Shown here in pieces: positions 44,623 to 53,374 of a DNA stretch of 64,000 nucleotides. Both the position numbers and the translations under genes were made by a program. This DNA is from Oscillatoriales cyanobacterium (GTDB taxonomy: Bacteria; Cyanobacteriota; Cyanobacteriia; Cyanobacteriales; Laspinemataceae), in the NCBI GenBank assembly GCA_011390955.1, contig JAABRM010000029.1:1-64000 (forward strand), read 5' to 3'. The notes below the pieces were generated by a model that was not told the DNA's origin, did no database searches, and saw nothing but the letters and a program-made list of their open reading frames with translations. Numbering within the stretch: the stretch's first letter is position 1; every line of letters begins with the position of its first letter.

Positions 44623-44698
44623 GCTTGTGTCAAGAATAGAGTGGTATTGTTAAGTTATATGAACCGCGCTTTCATAAAACTGTGACACTTGAGACAGT

Positions 44699-46273
44699 AT
44701 GGAAAATCGTATCCTTTACGTTCGCCTTCCGTGTAATCCGATCTTTCCCATTGGGGTGGTCTATCTCTCGGATCATGTCCACAAAATCTTTCCCGAAGTT
44801 GAGCAACGCATTTTCGATCTGGGGACTATTCCTCCCCTAGACTTTGGGAAAGCCCTGGATGCTTGCATCGATGAATTTAAACCAACCCTGTTGGTGTTCT
44901 CCTGGCGAGATATTCAAATCTACGCCCCAGTGGGAGGACGCGCTGGCAACCCGTTACAAAACGCTTTTGAGTTCTACTACGCCAAAAACCCCTTGATTAA
45001 ACTACGGGGAGCCCTGGGCGGCTTAAAAGTCGCCACCGCTTACTATGGGGAACTTTGGCGCAATATTGGCTTGATCAAACGGGGATTGAACCGTTCTCGC
45101 CAATATCATCCTGAAGCCCGGGCTGTGGTTGGGGGTGGCGCCGTGAGTGTGTTTTATGAACAGCTAGGGCGAAGCCTGCCCAACGGGACGATTATCTCCG
45201 TAGGTGAAGGGGAGGCGCTACTAGAAAAACTGTTGCGAGGCCAAGATTTGAGTGATGAACGCTGTTATGTGGTCGGAGAAACACAACCGCGCGATCGGCT
45301 AATTCACGAACAACCCGCCAACATTGAAAAAAGCGCCTGTAACTACGACTACATCGAAAGGATCTGGCCAGAATTTCCCTATTATTTCCAAGAGGAAGAC
45401 TTCTATATTGGCGTCCAAACCAAGCGCGGTTGTCCCCATAACTGCTGTTACTGCGTTTACACCGTCATTGAAGGCAAACAAGTCCGCATTAACCCTGCGG
45501 ATGAAGTAGTCAAAGAAATCCGCCAATTATATAACCGGGGGATCCGTAACTTCTGGTTTACCGATGCTCAATTTATCCCCGCCCGTCGATTTATTGATGA
45601 TGCGGTGGAACTGCTGCAAAAAATCATCAATGCGGGGATGGATGATATCCACTGGGCTGCCTATATCCGCGCTGACAACCTGACGCCCGAATTGTGCGAT
45701 CTGATGGTCAAAACGGGGATGAATTATTTTGAGATTGGCATTACCAGTGGTTCTCAAGAATTGGTGCGAAAAATGCGAATGGGCTATAACTTACGGGTGG
45801 TCTTGGAAAACTGCCGCGACCTAAAAGCCGCTGGATTTAATGACTTAGTTTCCGTCAATTACTCTTTTAATGTAATTGATGAAACCTTTGAAACTATTCG
45901 CCAAACCATCGCCTATCATCGCGAACTAGAACGAATTTTTGGGGCTGATAAGGTTGAACCAGCGATTTTCTTTATTGGGTTACAACCCCATACCCATTTA
46001 GAGGAATACGCTTTCAAAAACGATATGATCGAACCCGGTTACGATCCAATGAGTTTAATGCCTTGGACAGCCCGGAAATTACTCTGGAATCCTGAACCGT
46101 TAGGGTCTTTCTTTGGGGAAGTTTGTCTGGAAGCTTGGCGCCGAAATCCCAATGATTTTGGCCGTGAAGTGATGCAAATTCTCGAAGAACGTCTCGGCTG
46201 TGCAGATTTAGAAGAGGCTTTGTCTGCCCCGATTGAAAGTAAAAATTCGCCTAAACAACTGGTGACTGTTTAA
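44699..46273 (+). CDS. B12-binding-type radical SAM protein (PSII high-light acclimation family)
   Basis: This 524-residue enzyme has an N-terminal cobalamin-binding-like region (PCNPIFPIGVVYLSDHVH, later VVGGGAVSVFYEQLG) and a radical SAM core. The iron-sulfur cluster cysteines are C245, C249 and C252 in RGCPHNCCYC. The radical SAM TIM barrel continues through FTDAQFIPARRF and FEIGITSGSQELVRKM. Cyanobacterial members are annotated as photosystem II high-light acclimation radical SAM proteins; that name is recalled, not proved here. The reaction is unknown. A TTAAGTTATATGAAC stretch upstream has no clear promoter. Confidence 0.85.
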   Translation: MENRILYVRLPCNPIFPIGVVYLSDHVHKIFPEVEQRIFDLGTIPPLDFGKALDACIDEFKPTLLVFSWRDIQIYAPVGGRAGNPLQNAFEFYYAKNPLIKLRGALGGLKVATAYYGELWRNIGLIKRGLNRSRQYHPEARAVVGGGAVSVFYEQLGRSLPNGTIISVGEGEALLEKLLRGQDLSDERCYVVGETQPRDRLIHEQPANIEKSACNYDYIERIWPEFPYYFQEEDFYIGVQTKRGCPHNCCYCVYTVIEGKQVRINPADEVVKEIRQLYNRGIRNFWFTDAQFIPARRFIDDAVELLQKIINAGMDDIHWAAYIRADNLTPELCDLMVKTGMNYFEIGITSGSQELVRKMRMGYNLRVVLENCRDLKAAGFNDLVSVNYSFNVIDETFETIRQTIAYHRELERIFGADKVEPAIFFIGLQPHTHLEEYAFKNDMIEPGYDPMSLMPWTARKLLWNPEPLGSFFGEVCLEAWRRNPNDFGREVMQILEERLGCADLEEALSAPIESKNSPKQLVTV

Positions 46274-46330
46274 TTCCATTATGGGTTTTCTGTAGGGACA
46301 CGGCACTGCCGTGTCCTTATTTCATACTCG

Positions 46331-46716
46331 TCAGATGTCATTCCCGCGAAGGCGGGAATCCAAAAGCCTTTTAAGGGATGATCGTAGGGGCGATTCGCAC
46401 TCCTTAGCCCGTACATAAAAACCGGATTTGGTATCAGATGTCATTCCCGCCTTCGCGGGAATCCAAAAGCCTTTTAAGGGACGATCGTAGGGGCGATTCG
46501 CACTCCTTAGCCCGTACATAAAAACCGGATTTGGTATCAGATGTCATTCCCGCCTTCGCGGGAATCCAAAAGCCTTTTAAGGGACGATCGTAGGGGCGAT
46601 TCGCACTCCTTAGCCCGTACATAAAAACCGGATTTGGTATCAGATGTCATTCCCGCCTTCGCGGGAATCCAAAAGCCTTTTAAGGGACGATCGTAGGGGC
46701 GAATTTAGTATTATTT
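46331..46716. repeat. 103-bp tandem repeat array, about 3.7 copies
   Basis: Units start at 46334, 46437, 46540 and 46643, with an exact 103-bp period. Each has a TCATTCCCGCCTTCGCGGGA palindrome, AAAAGCCTTTTAAGGGA, ACGATCGTAGGGGCGATTCG and ACATAAAAACCGGATTTGGT. The first palindrome differs from the rest (GCGAAGGC). A single diverged relative lies at 56575-56695. The array fills the gap between the radical SAM gene and the secreted-protein gene. Confidence 0.93.
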
Positions 46717-46760
46717 CCTGATTGATTAGCCATCAAACTTATGGTTTGCAAATCTCTGGA

Positions 46761-47192
46761 TTATTCCGGTGAACCGGGAAATATTCTATCCCCAAAATTT
46801 TCCCCAAAATTTTCCCCAAAATTGTCACCAAAATTAAGCGGTTCGTTCGGTTCGCTGTTGAGTAATTCTTCAATTAAAGCGGGGGGTGTGGCGGAACGAT
46901 ACGCCCCACAATAAGCCATTGTTTGCACGGCTTTAAATGCCCAATGATTCGCCGGGACATCGCTGTATAGTTGGGGCAAATTTTCCGCTCGTTCTTGAAT
47001 ACAAGCGTTGAGAATTTCTGCTTTGGTAATTTCTGTTTGCGGCGGGTTATTTTGTGCCACTGTTTCAGGGTTTTCTGGGGAAATTTGCGGCGATCGCGCA
47101 GCGGCGAGGATGCGCGATCGCCCCGGCAAACTACTCCCCACCCAAAGCATCAAACTGATTAAAGGAATAATACTATATTTCATTTTTTGCAT
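46761..47192 (-). CDS. Secreted small protein with SLH-like segment
   Basis: The 143-residue protein begins with a signal peptide (MKYSIIPLISLMLWVGSSLP). Residues 24-37 (GRSRILAAARSPQ) come from a palindromic repeat at 47088-47125. The conserved core ILNACIQERAENLPQLYSDV, then PANHWAFKAVQTMAYCGAY, resembles a single S-layer-homology motif (DVPANHWAFKAV), a type that anchors to the cell wall. The C-terminus contains GDNFGENFGENFG from a 12-bp minisatellite. Start may be residue 1 or 4. Confidence 0.75.
   Translation of the reverse strand: MQKMKYSIIPLISLMLWVGSSLPGRSRILAAARSPQISPENPETVAQNNPPQTEITKAEILNACIQERAENLPQLYSDVPANHWAFKAVQTMAYCGAYRSATPPALIEELLNSEPNEPLNFGDNFGENFGENFGDRIFPGSPE
46785..46836 (-). 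repeat. 12-bp minisatellite in the secreted protein gene
   Basis: Three to four copies of CCCCAAAATTTT on the plus strand encode the FGENFG repeats. The unit keeps the frame. Confidence 0.8.
47088..47125. repeat. Palindromic repeat inserted in-frame behind the signal peptide
   Basis: GCGGCGATCGCGCAGCGGCG is followed by AGGATGCGCGATCGCCCCGG; the HIP1-containing arms GGCGATCGCGCA and TGCGCGATCGCC pair. It encodes RSRILAAARS. Confidence 0.7.
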
Positions 47193-47296
47193 CTTAATTG
47201 CCTAGTTTAATACTAAGAAAAACCATACTGATTAATAACTATTAATCAGGGAAATATGGACTAGGGCTGGATAGAACACAAGGAGCGATCGAACTA

Positions 47297-47884
47297 TTAC
47301 CAAATTGTCGATAAATCTAAGACAAAACCGGGTAAAATATCCTCGCCCGATACCGTATCGGGATTCTCCAAAATTTCTACCTCTTTATCCGGGTGATAAA
47401 CTTCTACCTGTCGCTGTTTTCGGTTAATTAACCAGCCTAACTGGGCGCCATTGGCCATATATTCTGCCATCTTTTCGCGGGTTTCTGCTAAAGTATCGTT
47501 TGGCGACATCAGTTCCACGACAAAATCAGGACATAAAGGAGCAAATTTATCTTGTTCTTCGGGAGTTAAAGCATTCCAACGCTCTATTTTTACCCAAGAA
47601 GCATCAGGAGCACGTTTGGCTCCATTGGGAAGTCGAAACCCACCGTTAGAATCAAAGACTTTACCAAGATTATTCTGACGACTCCAAGCTTTTAATTGAA
47701 AGTTTAGATCCGCATTGCGTTCGCTGGTAAGACTCCCTGTAGGTGGCATGATAATTAATTTTCCAGTTGCGGTAGCTTCAAATCTTAAATCGTCGTTTTC
47801 CTGGCAGAGTTGCCAAAACTGTTCGTCAGTCAGGTTGAGTTTTAGCTCTAATCTTGGGGGTAAACAAATGCCTGCGGTTTCCAT
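47297..47884 (-). CDS. Uma2 family (DUF820) PD-(D/E)XK nuclease-like protein
   Basis: This 195-residue protein belongs to the Uma2/DUF820 family, very abundant in cyanobacteria and with a restriction-endonuclease-like fold. Family landmarks are LTDEQFWQLCQENDDLRFE near the start, then ATGKLIIMPPTG, the metal-site region PDFVVELMSPND (Asp, Glu) followed by EKMAEYMANGAQLGWLI with Lys, and VLDLSTIW at the end. Full length. Individual function unknown. Confidence 0.92.
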   Translation of the reverse strand: METAGICLPPRLELKLNLTDEQFWQLCQENDDLRFEATATGKLIIMPPTGSLTSERNADLNFQLKAWSRQNNLGKVFDSNGGFRLPNGAKRAPDASWVKIERWNALTPEEQDKFAPLCPDFVVELMSPNDTLAETREKMAEYMANGAQLGWLINRKQRQVEVYHPDKEVEILENPDTVSGEDILPGFVLDLSTIW

Positions 47885-48029
47885 GATGTTTTTCTCCTAA
47901 AACCCGATATTATCTATTTTAGCTCAAGATTTTAGCTCAATATTTTAGTTCAATATTTTAGTTCAAAATAGTACAGACATATTTGTAAATAGACTTTGCC
48001 TTTAACCTTATTCCTCTTCCCTCTTCCCT

Positions 48030-48160
48030 ACACCCTACACCCTACACCCTACCCCCTACCCCCTACCCCCTACACCCTACACCCTACACCCTACACCCTA
48101 CACCCTACACCCTACACCCTACACCCTACACCCTACACCCTACACCGATGGCGGCCCTAC
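48030..48160. repeat. ACCCTAC heptamer array
   Basis: About fifteen head-to-tail heptamers CACCCTA with CCCCCTA variants run along the plus strand. This fills most of the 318-bp gap between Uma2 and the CPBP protease gene. Related short runs occur at 60358-60382. Confidence 0.9.
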
Positions 48161-48202
48161 CCCCTACACCCTGTTGCCTATTCCTTTGGTAATTATGCCA
48201 AA

Positions 48203-49030
48203 TTACCCTCGCGTCGCCCCACGACGCATAAACACCGCAATTATACCCAAGAATAAAATACCCATTACTCCGGCGATCGGATTTTCACCAATTCCCGTCA
48301 GCCAGTCAGAAACCTGGTCTGAATAAACCACTAACTGACCCGTATTAATAATATAATAACCCCAGACTAAACCGCCATGAAAACCCATCGGTAAACCCAA
48401 ACGACCTTGACGACTTCTTTTTGCCCAGACTAAGGTCAAACCCAACAACAATAAACCCGGAAAAGCCGGTAAATTTCGCACCATTTCTTCAACGGGTTTA
48501 ATATAGTGCAAACAGGCAAAAATTGATGCCGAAGCCCACAGGGATGCAGTCAAACTATAGTCCCGCTGCAACTCAGTCAAAAGCCAACCCCGAAATAACA
48601 GTTCCTCCGCAAACCCTACCCCCAGAGACACTAAAAAACCTTCTAAAATTACCTTGGGTAAATTGCTTGGTTCTGGCAACTGCCAGGTTAACCAACCTAA
48701 CCCGGATTCTAAAAGTAACAAACTCATCACAACCACCAAACCAAAAGCCAAGCCTCTGATTAATTCTTGGCCATTGCGTTTGGTAAATTCCAGACCATAA
48801 GAGTGGAGAATTTTGGGTTCTTGGTAAACCTGCTTGCCCCAATATTTGACTAGAAAAATAAATTCACCATATAAAATAGCCATTGTCAGGATGCTTTGCC
48901 AATTCGGGTCACTGACAAGCCAATAAATGGGGATAGCTAAGGGTGCCCAGAGGCACAGCAGAGTCAGCACGAAAATTACCAGCCTCAGCGGTGCTGAATA
49001 TTCACTGAGACTGGTGGAAATAAGTTTCAC
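48203..49030 (-). CDS. CPBP-family intramembrane metalloprotease
   Basis: The 275-residue polytopic membrane protein carries the CPBP (Abi/CAAX protease) motifs: E142-E143-LLFR147 in motif 1, F171-x3-H175 in motif 2 and H218 in FHGGLVWG. Six or more membrane segments are visible. Such proteins cleave membrane substrates; the target is unknown. The next upstream gene on this strand is clpS, 19 bp away, so both may share a transcript. Confidence 0.92.
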   Translation of the reverse strand: MKLISTSLSEYSAPLRLVIFVLTLLCLWAPLAIPIYWLVSDPNWQSILTMAILYGEFIFLVKYWGKQVYQEPKILHSYGLEFTKRNGQELIRGLAFGLVVVMSLLLLESGLGWLTWQLPEPSNLPKVILEGFLVSLGVGFAEELLFRGWLLTELQRDYSLTASLWASASIFACLHYIKPVEEMVRNLPAFPGLLLLGLTLVWAKRSRQGRLGLPMGFHGGLVWGYYIINTGQLVVYSDQVSDWLTGIGENPIAGVMGILFLGIIAVFMRRGATRG

Positions 49031-49049
49031 AGGATTAATGCTTAAATGG

Positions 49050-49331
49050 TTACTCGTCCGGTTCGATTGTGCTAGTTAGCCCGTGGTTTTTCAATGTTTC
49101 ACAGTAGAACTCTGCCGGTTCTAAGGCACAAGTAATTACCAAGGCAAGGCCATTGGTGTGGGCTTCCATCATAATGCTGACCGCTTGGGGCTGAGTCAGA
49201 CTCGGCACCGTGGTCATCAAAGTTTGTACGACATGCTCCATTGAGTTGAAATCATCGTTATGGAGCAACACCCGATAACGCGGTGCTAACTTCCTGACTG
49301 TTGAACGTTTTTCAATGGTTTCAACTGACAC
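49050..49331 (-). CDS. clpS: ATP-dependent Clp protease adaptor ClpS
   Basis: ClpS delivers N-degron substrates to the ClpAP/ClpCP protease. GTG at 49331 is chosen, giving MSVETIEKRSTVRKLAPRYR, the usual cyanobacterial start; an AGAGG site lies about ten bases upstream, and the TTG at 49352 would add non-conserved residues. The 93-residue protein has YRVLLHNDDFNSMEHVV (Asn-Asp-Asp substrate pocket), the MMEAHTNG helix and the C-terminal ALEPAEFYCETLKNHGL. Complete. Confidence 0.95.
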   Translation of the reverse strand: MSVETIEKRSTVRKLAPRYRVLLHNDDFNSMEHVVQTLMTTVPSLTQPQAVSIMMEAHTNGLALVITCALEPAEFYCETLKNHGLTSTIEPDE

Positions 49332-49518
49332 GGCTGATAACCTCTTTGGCAAAAATGGACGTTGATGTGATTTATCCTAGTATATATAGTGTGTGGGATT
49401 CTACTTGACCAATATTCAGCGGCCCCTGGCTAGTGTCTCAGATATTAGCCCCTGGTCGGTTCGGGTTCTGTAAAAATTTTAGATAAGTTTAGATCGGATT
49501 TAAAGAAATCAAGCAAAG

Positions 49519-49923
49519 ATGTGTGCGATCGCCAACTTAGGAACGATGGACTCTGACACCGAAGCTTTTCAACCTTGTCAGATTGTTTGCCTGGAACATC
49601 AAAATCGCTGTTTATACGCCGAAATTATTCAAGTTTTGCCATCACGGGGTCGCTTTTGGCTGCGACCCTTGATGCTGGGCATTTGGCCATTGGATGCTGA
49701 TTTGAGTTTTACCCAACCTCCCGGCGAACTCTACGATCTGCGTCAAGGGGCAGATCTGGTTTGGCCTACTACCGGATTTCGGTTAGCCTGGGACACGGAG
49801 GTGATTCCCCTGTTGATGCAGTTGGAAACTTTGGAACAATCCCCGGATCGCCCGATTTTGGCTCATCGTCAACTGAGAGATTTTGTGGATCGAGTTTGGC
49901 AAGCTTCCTCTGAACCCGTCTAA
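49519..49923 (+). CDS. Conserved cyanobacterial hypothetical protein
   Basis: The 134-residue protein, probably 125 residues from the ATG at 49546 (MDSDTEAFQPCQIVCLEHQN), shows CLYAEIIQVLPSRGRFWLRP, then LMLGIWPLDAD and DLRQGADLVWPTTGFRLAWD. This looks like a conserved cyanobacterial family with no assigned function. It is soluble, with no signal peptide, and divergent from clpS. Confidence 0.7.
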   Translation: MCAIANLGTMDSDTEAFQPCQIVCLEHQNRCLYAEIIQVLPSRGRFWLRPLMLGIWPLDADLSFTQPPGELYDLRQGADLVWPTTGFRLAWDTEVIPLLMQLETLEQSPDRPILAHRQLRDFVDRVWQASSEPV

Positions 49924-49962
49924 TATATACCAATACCAAAAAGGATATGGGAGCGATCGCCA

Positions 49963-50066
49963 TATAGCAGTTATTCTCCCTTCGGAAGTACAGAGGTTTT
50001 CAAAGATTCCCGCTGGCGCGGGAATGACAGGTTTTTTTGTACTTCATAACTATGACAATTGCCATA
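49963..50066. mobile_element. MITE-like element, copy 4
   Basis: TATAGCAGTTATTCTCCCTT opens the element. ACAGAGGTTTTCAAAGATTC, a perfect GATTCCCGCTGGCGCGGGAA-type palindrome and GACAGGTTTTTTTGTACTTC lie inside. It ends GACAATTGCCATA. It lies 40 bp after the preceding gene. Confidence 0.75.
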
Positions 50067-50106
50067 AAGTGATTGGTTTTCCAGATATCTGTAATTTATC
50101 TGTAAT

Positions 50107-51279
50107 CTATTGGTAGCGAATTCCCGCTGCTTTCATGCGAGCGATCGCCTCTTGGATCCGTTCTTCTCCCAGGGTAATGGCAATACGGAAAAAACCCTCA
50201 CCATTTTTGCCATAAGCATTACCCGGAGGCACAATAATCCCACATTTGTCCAAAAGTAACGAGACAAACTCCTGGGAAGTATAACCTGGGGGAACCGGCA
50301 CCCAGATATAAAGAGTCGCCCCAGGGGGTTCAATTGGCCAACCCAGAGATTGTAATCCTGCCACCACCAAATCCCGGCGTTTTTGATACAGAGAAATCAT
50401 CGGTTGGATTTCTGCCTCGGTAGAATCAAAAGCGGCGATCGCGGTTTTTTGAATTGCCTTAAACACCCCAGAATCCACATTCGACTTCACCTGTCGCAAA
50501 CCCTGAATCCCCACGGCATTACCCACCACAAAGCCAATCCGCCAGCCGGTCATATTATAGGATTTCGACAAACTGTGAAACTCGATCGCCACATCCTTAG
50601 CCCCCGGAACTTGCAACACCGAAGGAGGCTGATACCCGTCATAAGCAATCTCAGAATAAGCATGGTCATGGCAGAGCAAAATATCGTAATGACGGCAAAA
50701 TGCCACCAATTCCTCAAAATAAGCCAAACTTGCCAAAGCCCCCGTGGGATTATTGGGATAATTCACCCACAGCAATTTCGCCTGTTGGGCCACCGACTCA
50801 GGAATCGCTTTCAAATCTGGCAAAAAATGATTTTCCGGCGTCAAGGGCATCAGAAAAGGCTCACCACCGGCAAAAATCGTCGCACTCCGATAGACGGGAT
50901 ACCCAGGATCGGGAATCAGGGTATAGTCACCCGCTTCCACAAATGCCAGAAAAGTATTGTGAATCGCTTCTTTCGCCCCAATAGAGGAAATAATTTCCGT
51001 ATCCGGGTTTAATCCAGAAACCCCAAACCGCCGTTCCATCCACTGACCAGCCGCTTTTCTAAACTCAAGGATGCCCTGATAAGGCGGATAACTATGATTA
51101 GACGGATCGTCCAGGGCTGCGTGCATCGCTTTGAGGATCCGTTCCGGCGTGGGTTTATCTGGATCTCCGGCTCCCATATTGATAATATCAACCCCTTGAG
51201 CGATTAGCTCCTGGCGTTTGCGGTCAATTTCGGCAAAGAGATAAGGGGGAATTTTTTCTAAACGTTTGGCAAACTGCAT
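50107..51279 (-). CDS. dapL: LL-diaminopimelate aminotransferase (class I/II aminotransferase)
   Basis: DapL converts tetrahydrodipicolinate to LL-diaminopimelate with glutamate, the short route to lysine and peptidoglycan. The ATG at 51279 gives MQFAKRLEKIPPYLFAEIDR, the family start, and removes six odd residues. The 390-residue PLP enzyme has YPPYQGILEFRKAAGQW, the cofactor lysine in SLSKSYNMTGWRIGF and GEGFFRIAITLGEE at the end. Other class I aminotransferases are close, so the substrate is likely but not proved. Confidence 0.88.
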   Translation of the reverse strand: MQFAKRLEKIPPYLFAEIDRKRQELIAQGVDIINMGAGDPDKPTPERILKAMHAALDDPSNHSYPPYQGILEFRKAAGQWMERRFGVSGLNPDTEIISSIGAKEAIHNTFLAFVEAGDYTLIPDPGYPVYRSATIFAGGEPFLMPLTPENHFLPDLKAIPESVAQQAKLLWVNYPNNPTGALASLAYFEELVAFCRHYDILLCHDHAYSEIAYDGYQPPSVLQVPGAKDVAIEFHSLSKSYNMTGWRIGFVVGNAVGIQGLRQVKSNVDSGVFKAIQKTAIAAFDSTEAEIQPMISLYQKRRDLVVAGLQSLGWPIEPPGATLYIWVPVPPGYTSQEFVSLLLDKCGIIVPPGNAYGKNGEGFFRIAITLGEERIQEAIARMKAAGIRYQ

Positions 51280-51297
51280 GACAATGTGACAACCCAC

Positions 51298-51665
51298 TCC
51301 AGATGGTGACGATAATCAAGTCTTTAATCAAGCCTTTGCAAAGTTTACCCCCAAGTTGACCCCTAAATCCTCAAAGGAATGAGATTAAGATTGGCCTATT
51401 TTTAGGATCCAGGATCCGTCGGGGTTCACGATCCTGGTTGGCAAATATTTGCCATGCAGGAATCAGCGGCGGACTATTTCCCAGAACCACCGGCGATCGG
51501 GAAACTTTTTTTCTCTGGATTTCGTCTACGGGCTGAATATCATGGGCAAGTGAAATTGATTCATTCTACAAATTAGCAATGAATCGGGGAAACTGTGTTT
51601 TTCTGGCACAGTCTGGTAATGGCAGTGACAAAATTATGACTTTGTGAAGCTTTTTATGACAAATT
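51298..51665. other. 368-bp gap, nothing recognised
   Basis: It contains two overlapping GGATCC sites with CCAGGATCCG, a CGGCGATCGG site and AT-rich sequence. No hairpin with a T-run and no coding frame was seen. Confidence 0.4.
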
Positions 51666-51848
51666 TTATCGACAATTAGCCACTAACTCAATCCGCCCAG
51701 CATCCATTTCACTCATCAGTAATTCAAGGGCTTCATAATCAGCATCATCAATATAACCAAGCCTGGTAAGCTCTACATTAATGGCATTCTCAATCTCTGG
51801 GGTTAATCGTTTAATGTAAAGAGCTTTTTCAACTAAATGACGAATCAT
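51666..51848 (-). CDS. Conserved small cyanobacterial protein
   Basis: The 60-residue protein MIRHLVEKALYIKRLTPEIE continues NAINVELTRLGYIDDADYEA and ends in an acidic helix. This pattern (helix, LTPEIE, short loop, D-x-D-x-E-A-L-x-x-L) is seen in many small cyanobacterial proteins, sometimes next to toxin-like genes; none adjoins here. Function unknown. Confidence 0.65.
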   Translation of the reverse strand: MIRHLVEKALYIKRLTPEIENAINVELTRLGYIDDADYEALELLMSEMDAGRIELVANCR

Positions 51849-52505
51849 TTTTTTTACCGTGTTGAAATCAATGAATGTAAGCTATCAGCATTAAGCTATC
51901 AGTCAAAAAGTTAAAAGCTAATCGCTGAAGGCTGGTAGCTAATAACTGAATGCTTACGGTTTATTAAAGCTGTTTTTTGCCAATTTATAATCTATGACTG
52001 TATTTTAGACAATTATCGGTATTTTATCAGTGATCTAAATCACTTGCGTAAATTCACGGATAATTTTGCCCAATTTGCCAAGTTATGCAAAATTATGCAA
52101 AATTATTTTAATTTATCGGGGTGGCTTCAGCGGAAAGTGTTGGCGATTCTTCTGGGATGTTAATGACGCTCCAGGGCTGCTAGTTTTGTTTGTCAAGTAG
52201 AATACAAAATTACTTTTTTTAGCCAAATCTTTATAAACTATAAGATTTTGATATAAAATATCCATTTTTTTTAAAGATTTGGCAAAATAGACTCTATTTT
52301 GTAGCCAAACTAGGCAAAAAGCGATTATGCTCAGAAGTATCAACGATGATTACTCGGTGTCGATCGCTTATAAGCCTTAAGCCGATAAACTTTTGTAACG
52401 TATTGCCAATCTGGCAACACAGTTATTAAAAAATATTGTTTAATCGGCACAGGCTTGCTGTATTTAAGTTGATCTATGGTTTAGCTTTCTCTTGGGAGTT
52501 TCATT
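51849..52505. other. 657-bp AT-rich gap
   Basis: Direct repeats of TAAGCTATCAG occur at 51878-51902, and AAAATTATGCAAAATTATTT-like repeats near 52086. The rest is AT-rich and may hold the leader of the STAS gene. No convincing gene on either strand. Confidence 0.4.
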
Positions 52506-52847
52506 ATGTACGGAACGGTTTGTGCTTCAGCCAAAGAAATTACGGTGGTTCAGCCATCTGGGCCAATTAATGCCGCCAATGCTGCTGCATTTAGGTCTGA
52601 GTTGCATTGGGCAGTAGAATCAGCCGCCGATTCTCCATTGCTGGTCGATATGCAAAAGGTAGAATTTCTCGATAGTGCAGGGCTGATGGTTTTGGTGACA
52701 GCGCTGAGTAGAGCGCAAAAAGTGCAGCGGAAATTTGGTCTTTGTTCCGTCGATCCAGCAATCAAGATGATTTTTGAGTTGACCCAGTTGGAGAGAGTCT
52801 TTGAACTGTATGAAAGCCGTGCCGCTTTTGAAGCTGCAATTGATTAA
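52506..52847 (+). CDS. STAS-domain protein, anti-sigma factor antagonist-like
   Basis: The 113-residue protein is a single STAS domain as in SpoIIAA-like antagonists: VVQPSGPINAANAAAFRSEL, then LLVDMQKVEFLDSAGLMVLV with the phosphorylatable Ser57. Such proteins switch partner regulators by Ser phosphorylation by an anti-sigma-type kinase and dephosphorylation by a PP2C; no partner adjoins. A CTTGGGAGTTTC stretch lies just upstream of the start. A 9-bp perfect hairpin at 52891-52918 follows the gene. Confidence 0.92.
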   Translation: MYGTVCASAKEITVVQPSGPINAANAAAFRSELHWAVESAADSPLLVDMQKVEFLDSAGLMVLVTALSRAQKVQRKFGLCSVDPAIKMIFELTQLERVFELYESRAAFEAAID

Positions 52848-53374
52848 ATTTGGCTAAGGTTTACATACATGACGTCTAACCAAAGCTGAAAACACCACCT
52901 AGTTCAGAGGGTGGTGTTCGGCTGGAGGTGAGACCGGGAAAAATCATTATTTTTTGTGATGGGTCATTTTTAAATCATTTGTTTGGCAAATCAAAAACGG
53001 CAATGAAAGTGCTTAACGCTTCAAGTGAATAAAAAAACACCGGGCAGTCCCATCAGGAAAGTTGGCATATTTGGGGCTGCCGTTTAGTTTTGCCGTCAAT
53101 TTTGGCCTGGACGCCGGAAATAACAGATCGATCGCCCCGATCGCCCCGATCGCCGCGATCGCGATCTCTTCACGTACCCGAAGATAAAATTTGAAGTTCA
53201 CGATATAATGTTCATCACGCCACCGAGTCTTATTTGTCTGGAACGATTTTTGATGTCGCGCTTAACGGAACCGGACATAAAAAAATTTATATAAATTAAA
53301 TGTTAAATAGACTCGGTAGTGACTTGAGATTCAGCGGCAGCATAGAGGCAGCATAGAGAAGGTAGAGTAATATC
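52848..53374. other. 527-bp gap after the STAS gene
   Basis: AACACCACC (52891-52899) and GGTGGTGTT (52910-52918) form a 9-bp hairpin. Four clustered copies of GATCGCCCC/GATCGC run at 53130-53165, a local HIP1-derived repeat. No gene is supported. Confidence 0.5.

Noticed and set aside
46331-46622. Two identical 62-codon frames
   Set aside because: They are units of the 103-bp tandem array, which is not a multiple of three, and have no ribosome-binding site.
46331-46716. Possible CRISPR array
   Set aside because: The whole 103-bp unit repeats with no unique spacers; no cas genes nearby.
53013-53201. 62-codon minus-strand frame
   Set aside because: Driven by GATCGCCCC repeats; no conserved protein features.
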